Positions 57,791 to 64,000 of a stretch of DNA of 64,000 bases are shown piece after piece. The DNA comes from Petunia secreta. Lineage: Eukaryota > Streptophyta > Magnoliopsida > Solanales > Solanaceae. Position 1 is the stretch's first letter. Every line of letters starts with the position of its first letter. Position numbers and translations under genes: made by a program. The stretch covers positions 9,362,001 to 9,426,000 of the forward strand of contig JARKIP010000033.1 in assembly GCA_029990175.1 (NCBI GenBank), given 5' to 3'. The notes beneath the pieces are model-generated. The model saw nothing but the letters and a program-made list of their open reading frames with translations. It had not been told where the DNA came from and ran no database searches.

Positions 57791-58470
57791 GGCTTCACCT
57801 CTTAGATCTCACTACACCAGGCCATCTCCAAACACAAACTAACTAAATCTGCCTAACTTTCCCTTGACTGCAATTCTGTCTATGATCTCAATTCTGCTAA
57901 ATTCTTCTATTTTCTGATCTAAAAGACAACACAGGAGACAAAATTCCAAATCTGATTTTGCTCAAAACATGGTTAGGACTGAGGTTTCGTTATCACACAG
58001 CACATAATATGCATTGTCGTTGGATTTCAAGAACCTGTTGACGTAAGGGCGGTTTCCTAACTATGGAGGCGGTACCAAGGACTGGGTCCAGACTAAGGTG
58101 TAAATGCATGCATGCTCCTAAAACTCCATCTAAGAGTGGGTTAACGGTTGAGGCTAACAGGTGAGTGGCAAGCGGTCTCGCAGTCGAATTACTCCTACGA
58201 TGGCCGCCGGTGTACCAACTCGTCACAGAGTTCTTTAGTGGAAGAAGGTGCGGGTGCGCATGGGCGCACCTCGGGGATATTTTAGTGAGAATGCAAGAGG
58301 TTCACAGGAGTGGGGGAAATATGAACGGAATGCCAGTATATATGTGCGCAAATAAGGGTGTAGTGACATGCTTTTCGTGACATACAAACAAACAGGTATA
58401 ATAAAGCAAAATAAATTAAGCATGCTAGTTGCAAATAACTGGAAACCTTTATGGTCAAAACCTTTATTGC

Positions 58471-58488
58471 TCCCCAGCGGAGTCGCCA
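58471..58488 (-). other. Primer-binding site of the 10.2-kb element
   Basis: The minus strand reads TGGCGACTCCGCTGGGGA three bases after the 5' LTR. The plus-strand text ends in CCA, as a tRNA 3' end should. From memory, Ogre-type elements use a tRNA-Arg PBS of this kind; I could not confirm the tRNA. Confidence 0.75.
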
Positions 58489-58491
58489 TGC

Positions 58492-58795
58492 TGTTGAACC
58501 CCAAAAATTACCCCAAAAAGGATAAATTATGGAATATCGACAGGATGGACTTATTCTTTTGGAGTTTTTGGAGTCGCCACCCAATTTAAGAAAAACAGGG
58601 AACCAAATTAGCAAATGCGTGCAAAAACTCCATTTTTATAAAAAGATGGTCTTTCTTTCAGAGATTCTAAAGGTAAGAGATTTTATTAATTTCGGAAGAA
58701 GGTTTTTAAGGCACTTCCGAAATTCCGTAAAATACGGTTAATCCGACAGGTTTCTAAATATTTACAAGTGCGCTTTTCTTTCGGAAAGAATTATT

Positions 58796-58848
<53 letters not shown>

Positions 58849-60788
58849 TAAATAAAAAGCTTATTTGTAAAATATATATTTTACTTGCACGCTTTTGCTA
58901 AGATGGCCCCAATTTTGCAATAAATTAAATAACGACTTTACAATAAAGGGTAATGCACATAAAGTAAAGTAATATACCAAGCAATCAAATATTATTGATA
59001 AATAAAATATTTTACACATTTATTTGCATAAATATCCAAGGAAAGAAATGCAAAATTAAAGATAGAACCCGAGATATTGATCAACTCGCGGGAGCCTTGA
59101 ATTTTCTAAATTTTCTAAGGTCTTATGTCTTGACTGCTTGAGTTCGAATTTAAGCCCAAACGACTCCAATGCAATGGACTATCCACATTTGTAGGTTAGC
59201 CAAGCACGTCCCCAAGTTTTCGTGCCAAAATGTACCTCGCATAAATTATGAAAATGAAATTGGATTAGTACGATAATAAAATGTAATAATTAATAAAAAT
59301 GATAATAATAATAATAATAAAGTAATAAAGTAATAATAATAATAATAATAAAATATATAATAATAAGAATAATAATAATAATAATTATTATAATAATAAT
59401 AATAGTAAAGGGGGTTTGTTTTGCAAAATTTAGGCTCAGGTTTGTATGGCGCGTCAAATAGAGGCTCAGGATTTGGTACGGCTGCAAACACGGAGCCCGA
59501 GCCGGTTGCCATGCCAAGTACCAAACCCACCACTCTATTCGACTTGCTTTGCATTAATTTCATAAATTCATCATCGCCTTTTGCTTTAGGGACACGGGAA
59601 CGGGACGGTTTAACTGTAGTATCATGTTTAAATCGATCCCGAGGCCTCAATACGTGTATATGTATTTTTTCATTGGCCAATTAGCGTAGTATTTGTCCAA
59701 ATCAATCCAACATTCCGTAACGGACAAATTTACCGAGAATAAATCCCTGCACTCAGAAAATCCAGTCAATGCATATGCCAGTCCAACAACATAGATTGAT
59801 CAATCCAAGTCATAGAAAATTTCCACAATTGCACCAAAACAATCATAACAATGCAATAGGCCAAAACGGGTCAGATGTAAATTAATGTAAACGGGTCGAA
59901 CAGGGCTAAACGGAGTACGTAACAGCATGACAAACACTCAGAAACAATCGTTGAGTAAGTAGCAGGACAACAACAATTCAGAAACAATCGTCGAGAAAAA
60001 TCGACAGAACAATATCACAGAAGTAGTTTTCCATCATTAGCCTTTTGAAAACCAACACTAAAATCAGGAAACGAATTCATAACTAGTGGCAGAACCCCGG
60101 TGGTGACGACGATATCAAGTGATAGACAAAGAGGAGGAGCGACATCCGGTTGACGGTGTCACTACGACTCCATATTCCCTTTTCCCACTTCAATAACAGA
60201 AATCAAACCAAAGAATAAAACGAGGTCGTTTTTCGGTGGTACGAACAACAATAACGCGGGGAAAGGAGGAGCGACACCCACTTGATTAGCAGCGTCACTA
60301 CCACACCTCCTCAAGGTCCTCATTTTGATTTTAACACAGGTCACCGGAATACAGAATAGGGTCGCCGAAAATGGTGATTTCACGGCAGTGATGGTGTCGC
60401 TGTTGCTCCCATTTTGGTTCAGCGATAAGTTCAGCGATAAGAACAAATGGACGACGACCACCGGCGATGAAGTTTTCCGATCTACTAAATTTTGGTTCGC
60501 CCCTATTTTTTAGGGTGATGTAGTGAAGATGATGATAATAAAAAATGATTAAGAGGCTAGGGTTTTGGGATAAGGGTATATATATATGGGTAAAATGATT
60601 AGGGTATTTAAAATTGGGCTACGAAAATTGGAAATGTCCATTGCGTAAATAAACTGAGACTTAAAATGAAGAACGATTGCAGCCCTTTTCATTAAAATTA
60701 CGAATTTAATTTATTCTAAAAATTAGCCTTATTTTAAGAATAATTAGACGTTAATTTAAAAATTCCGGGAAAAAATTGGGTGTCAACA
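58492..60788 (-). repeat. 5' LTR of the 10.2-kb element
   Basis: 2297 bp. It lacks about 190 bases present in the partner (after 60507, compare 52577-52790) and has about 38 bases near 59489-59527 that the partner lacks. It includes TAA microsatellites at 58797-58847 and 59297-59400. Confidence 0.9.
60574..60588 (-). promoter_or_regulatory. Candidate TATA region in the 5' LTR of the 10.2-kb element
   Basis: The minus strand has CCATATATATATACCC, conserved at about 52843-52858 in the other LTR. It lies about 200 bases into the LTR in element sense. Only the motif supports it. Confidence 0.35.
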
Positions 60789-60793
60789 CCCCG

Positions 60794-61250
60794 GTCTGAA
60801 ATGATTGATACTGGAATACCGTGTAGGTGCACTATCTCTCTGATATAAAGTCTGGCATAATCCTCTGTTGTATATGTAGTTCTAACATGCAAGAAATGAG
60901 CCGATTCATTAAGCCTATCAACTATAACCTAGATAGAGTCATACCTGTTATGCGTACGGGGTAAGCCTACAATGAAGTCCCTATTCACTGCTTTCCATTT
61001 CCATGATGAAATCTTTATTTCCTACACCAAGCCACTAGGTTTTTTATGTTCAATTTTAACCTCCTGGCAGTTAGGACACTGAGCCACAAGTTCTGCTATG
61101 TCACGCTTCATTCCGTCCCACCAGTAAATCTGCTTAAGATCATGGTGCATCTTAGTCGAACCTAGATGAATAGTGTATCTGGAATAGTGTGCCTCTGTCA
61201 TAATCTGTCCACGTAAATCTTCCACATCAAGACCAAAAGTCTATCTTTAT
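60794..61250 (-). pseudogene. Chromovirus integrase zinc domain and first half of the core
   Basis: The frame 61022-61225 carries the HHCC zinc domain: EAHYSRYTIHLGSTKMHHD and DIAELVAQCPNCQ. After two stops near 60990-61020 the core follows with RDFIVGLPRTHNRYDSI, VDRLNESAHFLHVRTTYT and IVHLHGIPVSIISDRG. The second catalytic Asp, in SDRG, lies only a few bases from the insertion point of the 10.2-kb nested element. Removal of that element and one duplicate rejoins this piece to 50579 and leftwards. Confidence 0.85.
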
Positions 61251-61560
61251 ACATGAGAACCCCATCACTAGTAACCCTGTATGGTGATTTCAGTTTTCCT
61301 CTGGTTATCTGCCTATATTCAACTAGAACTGGATCCTCATACTGGCATTGTTTTACCTCTGTAACTAGGCAAGTAGTGGCTGTGTTCTCAACCGTAACTC
61401 CTACATCATCTGAATCTATTAATTTGACTCCCAAGCTGGCTAACTTTTTCTTCTATGGCTATAAATAAGATAAACTACCCATGGACTTACGACTAAGGGT
61501 ATCAGCAACATTCGCTTTACCCAGATGATAAAGAATGTCCACGTTGTAGTCCTTTCAGCA
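61251..61560 (-). pseudogene. Chromovirus RNase H to integrase connector
   Basis: The frame 61198-61434 reads MGVKLIDSDDVGVTVENTA and CQYEDPVLVEYRQITRGK, the known linker between RNase H and integrase in this group. A diverged copy is present in the 40235-40770 fragment. Confidence 0.75.
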
Positions 61561-61570
61561 ATTCTAGCCA

Positions 61571-61870
61571 CTACCTCTGTCGTAGGTTTAACACCTTCTG
61601 CTTAAATATGTACCAGAGGCTATTGTAGTCTGTACAAATGTCAACATGAAAATTGTACAAATAATGTCTCCAAATCTTCAATGCATGAATGACTGCTGCA
61701 AGCTTGAAATCATGAGTAGGGTAGTTCTGCTCGTGCTTTTTCAGCTGTCTGGAAGCATAAACAATTTCGTGCTGCATCACTATACAACCAAGACCAATTC
61801 TAGAAGCATCACAATAAATGACATAGCCCACTGATCCTTCTGGAAGTGTAAGTACTGTAGCTGTTATCAA
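61571..61870 (-). pseudogene. Chromovirus RNase H domain
   Basis: The 99-residue minus-strand frame has YCDASRIGLGCIVMQ with the first catalytic Asp, then YASRQLKKHEQNYPTHDFKL, HALKIWRHYLYNF and CTDYNSLWYIF with a second Asp. This is the Ty3 RNase H that removes the RNA strand during reverse transcription. The usual Glu in the THDLEL-type motif reads Phe-Lys here, which would impair activity. Confidence 0.85.
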
Positions 61871-62049
61871 CTTGTTCTTTAGTTCCTGGAAGCTGTGCTC
61901 ACAAGAGTCTGACCACTGAAATTAGGCTACTTTCTGTGTCAATTTGGTCAGTGGAGCTGCAAGTGAGGAAAACCCCTCCATGAACCTTCTGTAATAACCT
62001 GCCAAACCCAGAAAATTACGTACCTCTGTTGGCGTTGTAGGTCTGGGCT

Positions 62050-62750
62050 AATTCTTCACAACCTCAATCTTCTAGCCATCTCCTTTAATTACTTCTGCTG
62101 AAACTGTGTGGCCAAGAAATGCCACTGAATCTAACCATAATTCACACTTTGAGAACTTAGCATATAATTATTGGTCCAGAAGAGTACCCAATACTGTATG
62201 TAGATACTCCACATGTTCTGAGTCAGACTTTGAATAGACGAGAATATCGTCAATAAATACAATCACAAATAAATCCAGATAAAGCCTGAATACGTTGTTC
62301 ATCAGATCCATAAATACTGCAGGGGCATTAGTTAGTCCAAATGACATCACTAAAAGCTCATAATGGCCATACCTTGTCTTAAATGCAGTCTTAGGTATAT
62401 CATATTCTCTGGCTCTAACCTGATGGTAGCCTGATCGCAAATCTATCTTCGAGAAGCACTTGGCATCCTAAAACTGGTTGAACATGCTGTCAATCCTAGA
62501 TAGAGGGTATTTATTCTTGATTGTGACTTTATTTAGCTGTTTGTAATCTATGCACATGCGTAGAGAGCCATTTTTTTTTCCACAAATAATATAGGGGTTC
62601 CCCACGGGGAAATGCTGGGTCTGATGAGGCCTTTATCTCACAAATCCTTCAGTTGCTCCTTTAGTTATTTCAGTTCTGCTGGTGCCATCCTGTAGGGAGG
62701 AATGAATATGGGCTGCATACCCGGTACTACATCAATAGGAAAATAAATCT
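62050..62750 (-). pseudogene. Chromovirus reverse transcriptase
   Basis: The open frame 62168-62440 covers the RT palm: RSGYHQVRAREYDIPKTAF, YELLVMSFGLTNAPAVFMD and VIVFIDDILVYSKS, with the catalytic FIDD. Upstream (62441-62750), broken by stops, are degraded early RT motifs including the YKQLNKVTIKNKYPLSRID stretch. The enzyme would copy element RNA into DNA inside the particle. Confidence 0.88.
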
Positions 62751-62751
62751 C

Positions 62752-62952
62752 CTACTCTGGAAGAAGACCAGGTAACTCATCTGAAAACATGTCAGGGAAC
62801 GCATTCACTACCAGAACCGACTCAAACGTTGACATCTCCTTCTCTGAGTCTCGAACATGAAAAATGTGATAGAAGCATCCTTTTGCGATTAGCTTCCTTG
62901 CCTTAAGGTAAGAAATAAACAGACCCTTTGGCGATGCAGAACACTCTGCCAC
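62752..62952 (-). pseudogene. Chromovirus protease to RT connector
   Basis: The 66-residue frame includes KGLFISYLKARKLIAKGC, VRDSEKEMSTFESVLVVNAF and PDMFSDELPGLLPE. These match the segment just before RT in Tekay-type elements. Confidence 0.8.
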
Positions 62953-63029
62953 TCTATAGATAATTCTCCCGGAAAGTGAAATTAGAATGTCTTCGGTCTA
63001 CAGTCAACATTAGCATAACAAGAAGACAA

Positions 63030-63600
63030 CTAACCCATACCAAGAATAACATCGAAATCAACCATTTCTAGCTCAGTTAAGTCAGTTGTCGTGCTATAGT
63101 CACCAATCATCACAGTGCAACCTCTATAAATATGCCTAGCTATTACTGAATCACCAACATGAGTGTCTACCTGGAACGGTCTAATAGCCTCTGGTTCTAT
63201 TTTGAATTTAATAGCAACAAAGGGAGTAACATACGATAGTGTAAACCCAGGATCTATCAACATATATACGTCGAGATAATTTACCAACAGAATACATGTG
63301 ACTACATCTGGTGAAGCCTCTTGGTTCTGTCTACCAATAAGAGAATAGGTGCGGTTCTGAGGACCACCTGCTATAGGAGCTCCACTTCGGCCTCTACCCC
63401 GACCTGCTGGTGCCTGAGGAACTTGCCCCTTAGAGCGTGCTAGAGCTAAGGAAGCTACTGCTGATCTAGTTGGCTGGGCTACACCACTTCCACCCCTAGT
63501 CGAGCGATCTCCTATAAAATGGCCTGCCTCACGGCAAATATAACAAGTATCAACTGCGAACTGACATGGGCCCAAGTGGCGTCTACCACAATCTGGTCAT
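63030..63600 (-). pseudogene. Chromovirus zinc knuckle and protease
   Basis: The frame reads CYICREAGHFIGD, a CCHC knuckle whose last Cys is lost, then a Gly/Arg/Pro-rich spacer, then the aspartic protease. Its active-site region reads MLIDPGFTLSYVTPF, where the usual Asp-Ser/Thr-Gly triad appears as Asp-Pro-Gly. MVDFDVILGMG, the typical protease end, closes the frame at 63030. Protease would cut the polyprotein; the altered triad makes activity doubtful. Confidence 0.82.
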
Positions 63601-64000
63601 CTAGGAAATGTCTGACTGGCCGGTACAGAAGTACCACAATGCTGAAATCCTGAAGTCCGTGATGCCTGACTAGCTCTGGACTGAGGAGGTCTATCAAATC
63701 TTGGGCCACGGGACGTGGAGTTATACTAGCTGGTGGTTTTCTAACACTCTGATGCCTACTTGCTCCAGATGTCTCTCCAAACGAACTAAAAAATCTGCCC
63801 CTCTTATGTGACCCTCTATCCCTGTCACCTCTCTGTTTCTACTTCCTCTCCTCAAGTGATCAAGCAAATGCCTAAATGCGTGATATGCTCATACCTGGCT
63901 GCATAGCAACATTCATACACTCATTCACCAGGTGTGGACCTAGTCCCACTACATACATGTGAATTCTATCCTCCATACTCGTTACCACCGTAGGGGCAAA
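63601..64000 (-). pseudogene. gag: Chromovirus gag C-terminal part, continues beyond the window
   Basis: The minus-strand text from the window edge reads EDRIHMYVVGLGPHLVNECM and NVAMQPGMSISRI. A basic linker rich in Arg, Lys and Ser follows. This is the end of the Tekay-type Gag domain and its knuckle linker. Stops occur near 63850-63880. Confidence 0.7.

Larger units (their letters stand above)
53073..58470. other. Non-coding interior of the 10.2-kb element
   Basis: No retrotransposon protein motif is seen in any frame over 5.4 kb. The content is: a conserved block at 53195-53250 with a diverged copy at 56335-56390; short tandem repeats at 53905-53998; a 142-bp array at 54301-54700; an approximately 206-bp array with smaller inner repeats at 54800-55560; another repeat cluster at 57470-57790; and a leader region before the PBS. 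Confidence 0.75.
50585..60788 (-). mobile_element. 10.2-kb coding-free Tat/Ogre-like LTR element (LARD-type)
   Basis: LTRs at 50585-53056 (2472 bp) and 58492-60788 (2297 bp) flank a 5.4-kb interior. The flanking duplications are CCCCT (50580-50584) and CCCCG (60789-60793), one mismatch. On the minus strand the LTR begins TGTTGACACCCAATTTTTTC and ends GGGGTTCAACA. The PBS reads TGGCGACTCCGCTGGGGA, a type I associate with Tat/Ogre elements, and the purine tract is AAAGAGGGGCAAC. No gag, protease, RT, RNase H or integrase motif was found in the interior; it is dominated by tandem repeats. It is inserted in the integrase gene of the chromovirus. Confidence 0.92.
47250..64000 (-). mobile_element. 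Chromovirus (Tekay/Del-type Ty3) element, runs off the window
   Basis: One LTR (47250-49689) and most of the interior are visible on the minus strand. In element order from the right edge these are gag tail, zinc knuckle, protease, RT, RNase H, integrase zinc domain and core, then (after a nested 10.2-kb element) integrase C-terminal region and chromodomain, purine tract and 3' LTR. The 5' LTR lies beyond base 64000. The LTR inserted into the Copia gag at 47249/47250. Its partner TSD is not visible. All coding parts contain stops or frameshifts. Confidence 0.92.

Overview
The window looks like plant nuclear heterochromatin or gene-poor intergenic DNA, most likely from a Solanaceae species. 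That assignment is an inference from three things: a Solanum R1-like NLR disease-resistance pseudogene, LTR-retrotransposon types familiar from tobacco, tomato and potato, and a GGCGGATCTA-ended MITE. I found no intact host gene, tRNA, rRNA, CRISPR array or prokaryotic feature. Almost all of the 64 kb is nested LTR retrotransposons. Target-site duplications (TSDs) let most of the nesting be read to the base.

Left third (1-16.5 kb): an R1-like CC-NB-ARC-LRR pseudogene on the minus strand is cut into three pieces. A Copia element (812-8352, TSD CCTTA) sits in its LRR. An Athila-like element (10274-16063, TSD CCAAG) sits inside the P-loop codons. Both elements have LTR pairs of equal length (1338/1338 and 1314/1314) but lack a functional pol, so they were probably mobilised in trans.

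Middle (16.5-34 kb): a second Athila-like element (16562-27202, TSD CTACC) keeps gag, integrase and an env-position ORF, but has lost protease, RT and RNase H by an internal deletion. It carries many GC-rich palindromes. After a short spacer with a MITE comes a small Ty3-type element (27891-33985, TSD CAAAG). It encodes a partial gag followed by about 0.75 kb to 2.2 kb of ORF fragments that I do not recognise, with no pol. A 2.48-kb solo LTR (30798-33276, TSD GGAAC) is inserted in its gag.

Right of centre (34.9-47 kb): a full-length but decayed plus-strand Ty3 element of the same family as that solo LTR (34947-44150, TSD GTACA) splits an unrecognised coding remnant. Its interior contains scrambled pieces of a different chromovirus and of a Copia RNase H. 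Next is a plus-strand Copia gag (44834-47249), itself interrupted by an Athila-type solo LTR (45399-46819).

Right end (47.25-64 kb): a minus-strand chromovirus (Tekay/Del type, with chromodomain) breaks the Copia gag and runs off the window. Its integrase is interrupted immediately after the second catalytic Asp by a 10.2-kb Tat/Ogre-like element with no coding capacity (50585-60788), full of tandem repeats and TAA microsatellites.

The features worth following up are the non-autonomous families: the small element with unknown ORFs, the coding-free 10.2-kb element, and the recently moved defective Copia element. Also of interest are terminal hairpins and GC-palindrome arrays that recur in unrelated LTR families.
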